DNA of 64,000 nt from Takifugu bimaculatus. Taxonomy: Eukaryota > Chordata > Actinopteri > Tetraodontiformes > Tetraodontidae. The notes under the pieces are model-generated. The model saw nothing but the letters and a program-made list of their open reading frames with translations. It made no database searches and had not been told where the DNA came from. Each line of letters opens with the position of its first letter. The stretch's first letter is position 1. The translations under genes and the position numbers were made by a program. The DNA is taken from the NCBI GenBank assembly GCA_004026145.2, contig CP034992.1, positions 6,106,135-6,170,134 of the forward strand, in the 5' to 3' direction. Positions 11,254-22,248 of the stretch are shown in pieces.

Positions 11254-14043
11254 ATGGCTGATCTGCTGAGGCTGCTGCTGCAGGTGGCTGAGAAAGCGGC
11301 CAACGTGGCCCGGGTGTGCAGGCAGGAGGCCCCCCTCTTCCAGCTCCTCGTCCAGGAGAAGACGGGCGACGACAAGAACAAGAAGTTCGTCCAGGACTTT
11401 AAGACGCTCGCCGATGTGGTGATCCAGGAGATGATCCGGCACGACGTCGGTGCTCAGGTGAGGGAGCGAGATGGTGGTGAGGTGACACCAGATTGGTGGC
11501 GGAGCGTAATCTTTGCTCTTCTTGTGTTCAGTTCCCGGAGATGGTCGGCTTCATCCACGGAGAGGAGTCCAACAAGTTTGAAAATGGGCTTGGTAATTGA
11601 TCAGTCTTTTTACTCTCTGTTTCAGTTCTGTTTGAAAATGGTCAGTTGCAAAACAGGAGGAAAACTATTTATAACGAGGGATGCGACAAGACTGGTTTGT
11701 TAACCGACCCACCCTCGAACTTCCTTGAAGTCCAGCGGAATTCTCTGTAGCTGCAGTGGTGGAAACTACAAGTTCAGCAAAGTCTGGCCAAGACTCAGTG
11801 AATGACCAGTTTATGAGGCAACTGTGTGTCGTCATAGCGTCAAGGTTACGTTGATGCCCTGCATACTCGGACTTTGGATGCTACATACAGTGCTGAACCT
11901 CTAATCTCACATCATGGTTCACCTTTGACTGTTTGGTAACCGTAGCAACCTGTACTTAAGTTTCATTTAGGGCTAGCCGAACCCTGTAATGCAATATTGG
12001 CAGTTGCATTGAAAGAAAATCAGCACCGAGTGAAGTCAGTAACGCGGATTAAGTTTGACTTGGTGTCATTCACAGAGGCATGTTAATGCGTTTTGTGTTT
12101 CCGTGGAAACACACATTTATGGCTACAACTCTCCTGAGGCAGCATCGGCAGCATCTCCGCTGCGACGCGTCAGCGTTGTCTCACAGCAGAGACTGTTTAC
12201 TCCGAAGACTAGAACATTGCGTTTTCTTTCTTCATAACATGAATTCCCCTGGAGAGAGGGAGGGAAACTCACAAAACAGCGTCCAGAGAACCGAAGTGAG
12301 CAGATACGCCGGGTCCTTCTGTGCATTTTAGATCATTTCCTTCTCAGTGTCTCAGTTTCAATCATGTCCTTTACTTCTGTGTGTTGAATGGCCACATTTC
12401 TTTGCCGCCTGTTGCAGCCCCTGTTTAAATCACAAGCATCTCTGAAGGCCTCGACACTATACAGCCTGTTTTTACTGGTCTTGCCCACATCCTGGTCCTC
12501 AGATGTGCAGGACAAACACTGGAATTAACTACCAAGAAGTTGAGAAGTCATTGAATGTCTCACCAGGAGAGAGCGTGACGGTCACCGTGTGCAGCACGGA
12601 GGGGGAGACTGCAACGCTGCTGGCATCCGTGCTGGATAATAATCACACCGCAGCGTCCCTGCTGGCCCGAGCCATCCACCGGGACCCAGTGACCACCGAC
12701 GCCCAGGCAGATGCCCTGATGGTGCCCCTCAACCCCTCCGATCTTGGCATCTGGATCGACCCGATAGGTGAACGGCCGTTTAACCCGCCCGCAGGGACCT
12801 CGTCCACAGCCGAGATGAGCAACTCTCGCCTCTCGTTTCTCGCCAAGATGCCACCAGCCAGTACATCGAGGGTCGGGAGGAGGTGCTGGAGGAGGGCCGC
12901 CTCTTCCCTTCAGGCCTCCACTGCGCTCTGGTCCTGATCGGGGTTTATCTGCGGAGCAGCGGCGAGCCAGTGATGGGCGTCATCAACCAGCCGTTCAACT
13001 ACAAGGACCCAGTCAGCGGAAGGTGAGTTAGGGAACGCTCACAGCTGCTCTCAAGTGAGCCCTCGTTCACATTTCCATCTCATTTACATGAAGGGCCGCA
13101 GGGCTGCGTTTACAGGATTATACCCAAAGCTCCTTTTACCTGGCTGGATCCCTCTCACCTCCAGCCTCGCATGGCTGTTTTCCTCCGGTGGACAATGATC
13201 ACACGGGCTGGTTTTTAGTCTCAAGCGTGTAAATCAAGCTGCAGTTTAAAGCCCGGAGTCTCACATTGGCGCCTAAAACAGCCAAATGAAGCGAATGAAA
13301 GAGGAGGCTGGGAAAAGTTTCAGATGAATGTTGACTTCTAACTGCTATTGAGTAAATAAGCCGAGTGGCTCACCCCATAAACTTTACAGCACCGTGTCAT
13401 CGTTTCTGCTGGCAATAAAAAATGAGTTAGCGTCTGTGTAAATGGAACATCTGAGACGGGCCAGCTGCTGCAGGGAGGAAATAAACCCATCATTTATCTT
13501 CGAAATCACCGGCTCCTTCGCCCCAAAGGTAAACACCCTCAAACACCGCTAATTATCTGCGTTTGCAGCTGGAGCGGCCGCCACTTCTGGGGTGTGTCCT
13601 GCGGCGGCGTCAACACCAGCTCAGAGTCCCGGCCTAAAGACGTCCCGGACAGGGGGCCGTCTGTGGTGCTGAGCTCCAGCGAGAAGCAGGTGGTGAAAGA
13701 GGCCCTGATCTCCTTCTACGGCCCCGACAAGCTGATGTACGCGTCCGGCGCCGGCTACAAGATCCTGTGCGTCATCCAGGGCCTGGCCGACATCTACGTG
13801 CTTTCAGAGGGGAGCACCTTCAAGTGGGACTCCTGCGCGCCCCACGCCCTGCTGCGTGCCCTCGGGGGGGGCGTGGCCGACCTGGCTGAGTCCCTGCAGG
13901 ACGGCCAGACAGAACTGACCTACCACCAGCCCCGCGAGGAATGTAAGGGGGCAGACCGGTGGGCCAACCACGGCGGGCTGGTGGCCTACCGAGACCAAGC
14001 GCAGCTCCACAGCGTCATCAGAACTCTGAAAGGCAAACTTTAA
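11254..14043 (+). CDS. inpp1: Inositol polyphosphate 1-phosphatase
   Basis: Five coding exons join in frame: 11254-11457, 11532-11592, 12567-12767, 12848-13022 and 13569-14043, giving 371 residues (the human enzyme is about 399). The ATG lies two bases after a CTTTAG acceptor. The enzyme removes the 1-phosphate from inositol 1,4-bisphosphate and 1,3,4-trisphosphate in the cytosol, using magnesium, and is inhibited by lithium. Metal-ligand motifs are all present: HGEESN with Glu79/Glu80, WIDPIDAT with Asp153/Asp156 (split across the 12767/12848 junction), and KWDSCAPHALLRALGGG around Asp301. The first three ligand positions match the human numbering as I remember it. The acceptor at 12567 is chosen because it restores the conserved Gly-Glu after NGL; other AGs upstream would add residues. 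Confidence 0.95.
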
Positions 14044-16969
14044 TCTGCAGCAGCGCAAATACGATATTCACGTTAACCAGGGGAGGGGGGCGGGGTTTAT
14101 TTAGAGAGTATGGAAAAATGAAATATTTTAAGCTGGTCTCCAGATTTTGTACACCAGCATTGGAGCATATATATTCAGATTTTATGTTAAAAGTTATAAA
14201 CATGTTTATTAAAATATGAACATCCAGTCTGGGTCGGATATTCATTTTATTGGAGGCCGTCGGAGCCGGGAAGATTTGTGTTTTATAAGCTTTTATAGCT
14301 TCATCACTGCATCATTTCTGACTTTTGTTTGGCAATTAATGGTCAGTGGGGAGATTCCTCAGTCTGGAGGTGGGATGTCGATGGCATCCGTGGAGAGGTG
14401 CTGAGGAAAAGCCGGTCAAGTCCAGAGGCGATCCATGGGCCAAATGTCGAATCCCAGCATGCTCGGGGATCTGAAACCCTCCAAACAAACTCCTTCTAAG
14501 GAGCAGAGGTGCAGCCCAGCTAAGCTGCCACACGTCGAGGTGAGATCAGAGGGAAGCCTTATGAGGTAAAACAAACGCAGCCATTCTGGGGAGGTTTGAA
14601 GGGCAGAACCGATGGTGGTTCTGTCTGTGACCCAGTGTGGCTGCTGGGAATGAAAAACAACAGTGTGCATATAGGAAATCATCTTTATTTTGAAAACCAG
14701 AAAAGGTGGGGAACGATACCCGACGATCTTTCAGAAGTGTTCTACAGCCGGGGAACCTCAATTCCCAGTAAAAACCCTGATGATTGTCAGACTTGGTTTT
14801 TTTTTATTTTGCAATATTCTGCATATTCTGTTAGAAATTTGAAAATAAAACAAAGTGGGTTGGTGCCTTCATTGAAGTGTCAGACTTCGGGCTGCTGCTG
14901 CGAGCACACGGGACCGCGCGTTCAAGTACAAATGTGGAAAACAACACACTCCTGGCTTCATACACAACCCAGGATGCAGCTTCCTGGACATGGACTGAAT
15001 TAATTTGTGTTTTTTTACTTAACTGTGGACAGAAAATCAGTTCAATTACCTATATCCATTAATCAAATGTGGATTTAACATGTAGTGGAGCTTAAGTCTC
15101 TCAGGCCAGACAGATTTATTCTTTTTTGCTTTCGCTACATTCTTGCTGCTACAGCAGCATTTTTTTATTTTTTTATTTTTTTTACATTTACATGATAAAT
15201 CCTGAACTTCTCATATATTTTTATTTACTTGTTTAAATGAACAACTTCAGCTGACAAACGCTCAATCCATCTCTGAACACCAGCAACTTCTGCAACAAAA
15301 AAAGTGGAGAATGACAAAAAAAAAATCACAGGCTGTATCAGTCGGCTTAAACACGGAAGTTTCATCTTTTCAAGACCCATTTAAAAGCAAATTATAAAAT
15401 GAATTCCAATAGCAGCACCTCGGCATTCTGATGGCTGTTTGTTGTTTCTAACCCGCTGTGTAAATTAGTGTTTTACACCTCAGTCGGCTGCAGCTGGAGG
15501 AGTCTGAGGCAAAAGAACTGACGGCGGTACAAAATCCCTGCTGTAATCACTATGGTGGTGCAGATCAACAGGGGAAAAATTCAACTGTTGATTTAATAAG
15601 AAAAATCTTTTCATACCACGGTTCTCTATTTTTCTTCGCCTGGTAGCCGTAAACAATCGATTCAATTCTCTGAAATTATATCAGCACGACGATCAGAAAA
15701 CCACACCGATTTTTTTTTAAATTTTCTACAACCTGAAGGATTTTAATCTGCATTTTAATTCTGTTTGAAACTCAAAGAATGGCACCACAAAAAAAAAATA
15801 ACCCAATTTTTGAAGGACATCAAACCCTGATCAAAATGCCTACATTTTAGCTAGCATTAGCATGATCAAATACCGCCAATATATCCCATTGATGTCTTAT
15901 TTAAGAATTACTGAGAAGCCAAACTGCCCAAAAATACACCAATTTCACAGCATTACAAACATCAGATTATATCAATCTACGGATCTCTGCAGATGCCAAG
16001 CTTCGGGGGCCTCTGGGGCCTTTTTTTCAGAGCAGCTCAGCTGGTTTTAGAGGAACAACACTGAACCGCTGACCTTCCTGCCACATCTGAACGTGGGCTG
16101 AAATTCTAATGCCAATCTGGAGCTGCAACAATAAACAGCAAATAAACAACCAAAATATAGCATCCCGGAATCTCTATTGCAAAAAAAAAGCACATAATCT
16201 CGCCCGTTTCACTGCGGATTTTAACGTAATTTCACAGCAGGGTCTTATGTGAATCTCTGGTAAGTGGCACAAAATGTCAGTTTTAGAAAAATCTAAATTT
16301 TTTTGAAAGTGCACTCCTGGAGAACCGTTTTATTTAGACAACCATGAAGGACCGCCGGGTTGAATGAGGAGTTACATCCGAATTTCTGACTGTAGCTACC
16401 ACCAGAACTTCACAACCTGCCTTCTGTCAAGAAAAAAGCTGCCGTCCGAGCCGACAAAAAAGTGAGTTTTGCCTCTGCCACATCAGGGCCAGATCCGGCT
16501 GGTTCTGCCTTCATTCTTGCGAATTGTCGCCACACTTCTCTTATCGTGAATGACTGTAAACATCTCTTCAAGAGGAGAGGAGGAGAGGGTCTCCTTCATA
16601 CAAACCCTTACTGGCGAAAGTGAGAGAGGTGGTAAAACACAGGCGTTCAAACCGTGCAATGCAAAAAAAAGTAGACAGGAAATGATGTAAGGAAATGTTA
16701 ACTTACAGCATCCTAGTAAGGATTTCATTGCCAAAGCTACATTTGGAGAAAGACCATGAGAAACACAAGGTGAAATGAGAGGTAAAGCACCATCTTGGCT
16801 GGGCCTTCAACCCTCCTTCACTCCCCCGTTAAGAGGCTCCTCTTCTGTCCTTCAGCTGCTCTGAGCTGCAGATTTACCCCACGTCAACACCCCTTCATGC
16901 TCCCGATCGTGGCATGCCGACAGGTAAGTGACAGACAAACGTGGCCATCAACTGCTGTGTCTGCAGGCT
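14044..16969. other. Convergent 3' region between inpp1 and dnajc14
   Basis: This AT-rich stretch probably holds the 3' untranslated regions of the two tail-to-tail genes. AATAAA occurs on the plus strand at 14844-14849. On the minus strand AATAAA occurs at 16329-16334 (TTTATT as written), downstream of the dnajc14 stop. I find no further coding exon. Confidence 0.5.
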
Positions 16970-19544
16970 TCACCTCTGGAAGGGTTTACGCACTTTCTTC
17001 CTCCTTCTGGGAGGCTTCCCGCCTTCGGCCCACGGCTCGCTGGCTTCAGTCCGGTGGCTTCCTGGCATGTAGAAGCCAGTCGGGCCAGTGGGAGGGGAGA
17101 AGGGGGGCACTCCTGCGCCAGGCTGCGGGTGGTGGGGGGGACCTGAGGGGAAGAAGCCCCCGTTGGCAGCCATGTTGTTGGGAGGTGCTCCTTTGAAGAT
17201 GCGGTTGAAGAAGTCCTGCAGATCTGCGGGGTTGGTTGGACCTGTGGTGTGCTCTGAGGGGGGCCTGGGAGCACAGGTTGGGAAATACCCGCCGTTATAT
17301 TTCTCACTCGTGCAAACACACAACACACAAAACAACACCATCGATATAGACCTGACGATGGCAGTACCTGTGTCGTGGGGGATTGCTGTTCTTTGAACCA
17401 AATGAAATGTGGTAGGGCACACGGTGCGTGTCAGGAGAAATGCCTATCCTCTGGCAACCCTGCCCACTCTGAAATGTAACAGAATCACAAGTCACGTGCC
17501 AGAAATGGAACTGCACTGGGAAAAACCCTGAAACCACTTTGGGAGTGGATGGAAAACCGTCCGAGCGAGCGGACCAAAATGTGACGATCACCTGTGATGT
17601 CATAGACCTTTCCGTCCATACAGGCAAAGTATGTGATGCGCAGGCCTAACATGCTAGACTCCGCCCACAAGTCCCCTTCCTCTGCACTATGGCAACGCTT
17701 GCATTCGGCACAGAACCGGGCTTCAGCGGGGTCACGATCCATCTCGAACCGCCTGCAAATGTGCACACAATAAAAAGGAGAACAGCAGTTGTACTAGCCA
17801 AGCTAACTGAGCTGTACCCACAACATGTTTGTCAGCTAATTATATATTATCTTAAGTGTCTCATATTGACAGACGGATCACAAATATCTGTAAATCTTTA
17901 GTGTAGTCACATACTTGTGTTTGCCCTCACACTTGGTGCACATCATAGTGTTCATGGCTTCTTTCAGGTCATCCTGCAGCTTGGTCAGAAACTCATTCAT
18001 GGACTTTGAGAGTTCAGTTGCAGCCATGCGCTTCCTGAGAAGGACCACGACAAGAGCAGCTGGAGACACCTTTCTGGACTAAAAGGCTAAAGCTGATTAA
18101 CCTGTTGTGTGTACTCACATCTCGTACTCTCTCCGTGTCTCTGGGTTGCTGACTATATCCCAGGCAGCCCTTAGAACTTTGAATGCCTCTCCAGCTCGTG
18201 GGTGTTTATTCTTGTCTGGGTGGACCTAAAAGAGAACCAGGTCGCATGAGTAAAGGCGTACATTTCCATATCAGAGGCAACTTATTAGTCAGTAAATCAG
18301 ACATCCCAAAGCTGGAGCTTCACACAAACCTGGACAGCCAGCTGTCTGTAGGCTTTCTTCAGCTCAGCTTCGGTGGCGTGCAGCTCCACGCCCAGAACCG
18401 TGAAGGGGTCGAGTTCATCCTCTGGTACCTCCGCCAAGGCCAGCAGCCTCTCCAGCTCCTGGCCAGGCTGGCCTCTTCCTGCCCTGCTGGGCGAGTTAGG
18501 GCTGGACGCTGTTGCGTGGCCGTCCCTTCGGAACCTGCATTGGACTTTCTCCAATAGAGACACCGCCATCTTCCAAACTCTTGTCTCCTGAAACACTGTC
18601 CAAAAGCACTTTCCCCTCTCTCCACCAATCCGCGCCAACAAACCCTTTGTCCACTGAGAGCCCAGAAGAATTAAACCACAGAAGATTTTCAAACACGATA
18701 AGGCGATCTTCTTTGCCCATTTGAATGCCCGAACCAATTTGTCTACAAGAGCACCTCCTACACATTTTGTCCAATTTAGAATCCGGCTGGCGTCTGCCTT
18801 TAACCCTGCTATATCTGTGATCTTTGCAAGGAGCTGCTGCCCAAACTTGTAAAGTTTCACACCTCCGGTCTCCACACCCACACCGCAATTGTGAGTTAAT
18901 GTGACAATAATTTCAATCATCATGTGGATGCAGGAGATGCACCAGAAGCTCAGAGACTCGGACAGGATCTCTTTAAAAGCCGAGACCAGTTGGTTTCCTG
19001 TCCTCCTGCGGCCTCTGCTCTGCTGATGGTGATGGTGGAGGTTGCGTCTCCGGGTCTGCCTGTGTCGGCTGCCGCTCGACATAAAGTTGCCTTTTGGCAT
19101 TGAGAACAGGGTGTTTTGATTTCCCTGCTCGGAAACGAATCCACCGCTCATCCGCTTAAATCTCCTACCAGATCCCTCGTTCCTCCAGTCAGATTCTCCG
19201 TTCATGTGCTGCTCCTTTGCCGCATCATCCTCGTCTTGATTTATGACATGGCAGTTCTCTTGATCTGCGATGCCGTCATGTTCAAACCCATCCACTGTGT
19301 CATCTTTGGCCTCTATAGATCCACAATATTCTACTTCACTAATTCCATAGTCTTGTGGAATGGCTGAGCTTGGGGTGTCCTGAGATTTCAGATAGGCTGC
19401 TTCTTCCTCCTGTTGGCAGTCGTCATTATTCGGCCTGGTTTTCCACTGGCTAGAAGACGTAACTGAGGTGGAATCACAGCAAGGGACCTCCTCATCCGAG
19501 TCTGTTAGACAATCCATCTCCATCTCAGCTGTTTCTCTCTCCAT
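16970..19544 (-). CDS. dnajc14: DnaJ homolog subfamily C member 14, ER membrane co-chaperone (one-base frame disruption)
   Basis: Six coding exons on the minus strand: 18330-19544, 18119-18225, 17915-18034, 17592-17752, 17368-17468 and 16970-17264. The start is the ATG at 19544 (MERETAEMEMDC). Two hydrophobic segments lie near residues 200-222 and 278-296. The J domain starts near residue 377, with the HPD tripeptide at 407-409 at the beginning of exon 2. A conserved cysteine-bearing domain follows (MMCTKCEGKHK, FCAECKRCH), and the protein ends in a basic tail RRRKKVRKPFQR, as in the human protein. Summed length is 1999 nt, one more than a multiple of three. In exon 5 the frame breaks between EWAG and CQRIGI, where one extra A sits at 17456-17457 (plus strand). 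Without that base the protein would be 665 residues; with it, translation stops 13 codons into the exon. Identity is secure; whether the break is real is open. Confidence 0.9.
17456..17457 (-). other. dnajc14: Apparent +1 insertion in dnajc14 exon 5
   Basis: The plus strand reads CTGGCAACCCTGCCCACT where conserved coding needs one fewer A between CTGGC and CCC. No alternative GT-AG junction I tried repairs the frame while keeping both conserved sides. An assembly error, a polymorphism or a true disabling change are all possible. Confidence 0.65.
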
Positions 19545-21540
19545 GTTCCTATTGATCTGCAGCAAATTTGGAATACCGGGGACAATGGCATCCTAGATGC
19601 ATTCGGTTGTGATAACTCTCCCAGGCTCTCAATACAAGCTGAGAGTGGGGGCTGCTATAGGTGCATCTCAGGTCTACCATGTCAGCAACTGCTTCCAGCT
19701 GACATCACATATCAGGTCATTTGGCTGAAAAGTAAAAAAGGAACAGTTTTTGAAACAAGAACTACAAAATACTGATTTTGCATATTCCAAGCACAATTAA
19801 TATATCATAGAAATTGGCTTAAAATACAATGGCTTAATTTGCATACATTAATCAATTATCAGAACTTGGGTAATATGATTTAAACTCCAGCATTTCTTAA
19901 ATACACATATGCAGCCCATTAATGCAACAAATAAACAAGGTGCTCTTTGTCATTTCCCCAATTCATTTGGTCAGAAAGGTACTGTGTGGCATCCTACATG
20001 AAACCTTGATGTGGTCTGGAAAATTGAGGATTTAATCCAAATGAACATGAACGTAAACTTTTTCTTTTAGACCCGACCCTCTATCTGGCCGACCAATTTC
20101 GTTTAACTGTTGCATAATGGCAATAAAAGATTTCATTCTTTCTTTAAACGGCCATTAAACATATACACAAATACATTTATCTACCGACTTCTTAAATATG
20201 TGAGAGTAGAGCACATGTTCATATGTATTGCTTATGTTTGCGAATTCATTTAGCTAAAAGCAGTGTGCAAGAACGGGGGACCACAGGTTTGACCTTTAAA
20301 AAGGAGCAAGGCCTGATTTACAACAGCACTCCTTCCACTTTCCATGATGGCACGAATGAGGGACTAACTTATCAATAATTTAGCTAAATCAACAAAAGAC
20401 GACGTATAAAACACAGTTCTCAAAAACAGATAACCAGGATGTTAGCATGAGGAAGCAAGCAGCCAAGAGAATGACAAGCAATCGGAAATAGAAATTAGCC
20501 TACCGCTGAATAGCTAACACGAATATTCCTATTCTTAAAAGGTCGAACACGAACATTAAAAAAAACAGAACGACAGATACCTGTTATCGATTATCTCACA
20601 AATGATTAGATGAGCAAATACTCGTTAGCTAGCTAAACTAGCTCATATTAACGCTTGTTCCTCCCTTCCACAGGGCTTCACGAGTAAAGTAAGGCATATT
20701 CCAGACAGATGACGGAGGGGAAAATCGTGCCTATTTCATCTTCAAACAAACTACATGTTTTATATACCTTGCAGACAAATTTGCAACCTGTTTTTAGACT
20801 GCCAACTGCCCGTGTTGTTATTTTTTTAGCCACTTCTTCTTCTACACATTTTCCACTTATTTTACGACTACATCGTCCTCCGCCTCCGCCCCCTTTTACT
20901 TCTTTGTTGGTATCTGTTTTGAAATTGGCTCTACCGCCACCTATTGTTTTGAAAAGGCACAACAAAGGCCCGTTTAAACATGATAATTTGATCATTTTTA
21001 GTTCTACCTGCCGTAGGTCTGAAATATAAGTCAATAATAATAATAGCAGAAATGTAAGAATAGATTTTTAAAAATCCCCGTATTATATAATGACTTTGAA
21101 TATGTTAATACGTTGTTAATATTAAATATTAAAAAGAACAATGATATGAAACATGCAGGAAAAACTCTTCAAAGATAGGAACCCTATTTACAGCGAAATG
21201 TGTTTTATATAAAAATAAATAAACGAATATATCAAATTTGAACGTTTTCTCACTTCCGCAATTGTTTTGTGATGTTTTCTTTAATCTCCTTTCAAGTTTT
21301 CAGACCAATAAGCTCTACCGTCCTGACGACTCGTCAGACGTCTGAAACACTGGTGCACTGTGCCTTACACTGCTGCATGTTTATCTCTAATATTGCAAAC
21401 TATGAGATCCCCTCAACGCCTCTGCGGAGAAGACCGAGCTTGAAGACGCAGAGGGTTAATTTCAAGCCCCCACCAACACCACCTACATTTCCAATTTGAA
21501 AACCGCCTCTCTACCGGGAGAGGAAGGCTCTTTTTCGGTC
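19545..21540. other. dnajc14 5' region and divergent spacer to nab2
   Basis: dnajc14 (-) and nab2 (+) are divergent. On the minus strand GATAACAG|GTATCTG gives a donor with the exon edge at 20581, suggesting a noncoding dnajc14 first exon at roughly 20581-20700. A candidate acceptor is TTTTCAG near 19721. The rest is AT-rich and has no supported coding exon. Confidence 0.45.
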
Positions 21541-22017
21541 AGATGGCGTGCTGCAGTCCGCCCCCGTCATTCTCCAGCCCACACAGACAGGGCAGTCAGC
21601 AACCAATACGGTGCGCCGGAGGAGGGTTTCTGCCAGTGATTTCAGACGAGGTACGATACGCAAAGGGGATTTACTACGCCAATCTGAGCCGGGGAAGCTT
21701 TCGGCGATAAGCAGCAGGGTAAGAATCGAACAATGACAAGCGCGACGCGTCTTTGAGCCAGGTGTTTTCTGCCAACATCTGGACTGGCACAGGCTCCCAT
21801 CGGTGTCTGCAGGAGAACTGGAGGCAAAAAAAATAACAATCCAGGTGTCTCCACGTTAGTTTAGCTTTAAGGTGAAATGTCTCATTGACCAATTTAAACT
21901 ATATCCTTATCCATTTCAGTCCGCGGGTAAAAGCGAGCGGTGGCGTTTGGTGGTTGAAGAGGCGCCTTTAATTACGCCAAGTATTCTGCGCGCATCTGTG
22001 TGACTGCAGTTGAAAAG
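21541..22017 (+). promoter_or_regulatory. nab2: Probable nab2 promoter and noncoding first exon
   Basis: A clean donor, GTTGAAAAG|GTAAGAG, ends an exon at 22017. The next acceptor, TTTCCAG, ends at 22237, eleven bases before the nab2 ATG, which points to a noncoding first exon. The flank contains CGCCCCCGT at 21559-21567, the complement of ACGGGGGCG, one base from the EGR consensus GCGGGGGCG. NAB2 is a known EGR target; use of this site is inference. Confidence 0.5.
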
Positions 22018-22248
22018 GTAAGAGTAGTTTGCGCGTACTCTAGATGAAGCATGTAAAAGTGGATTCTGTTGATTCAATCAGATATTTAATTCAGCAATAT
22101 GATGGAGGGGGGGAAACAAAACCGACTTCTATCTCTGTCCCTCAACATTAAAAAGCAAATTAAGATATACTCAAGGCTGATAGTTGCACAGACTCTATCT
22201 GCCTGCATGTTAACAAGTTCGTGTCCAAACTTTCCAGTGCCGTGTGCC

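Noticed and set aside
12503..12566. Upstream extension of inpp1 exon 3 to earlier AG sites
   Set aside because: The acceptors at 12502 and 12510 give the wrong phase. Those at 12536 and 12539 keep frame but insert about ten residues not found in the family, while 12567 restores the conserved sequence exactly.
16483..16734. 83-codon minus-strand frame below dnajc14
   Set aside because: It lies between the dnajc14 stop and a downstream minus-strand AATAAA, so is best explained as 3' untranslated sequence.
18183..18557. 124-codon plus-strand frame opposite dnajc14
   Set aside because: It is the antisense shadow of dnajc14 exons 1 and 2, whose own frame carries the J domain.
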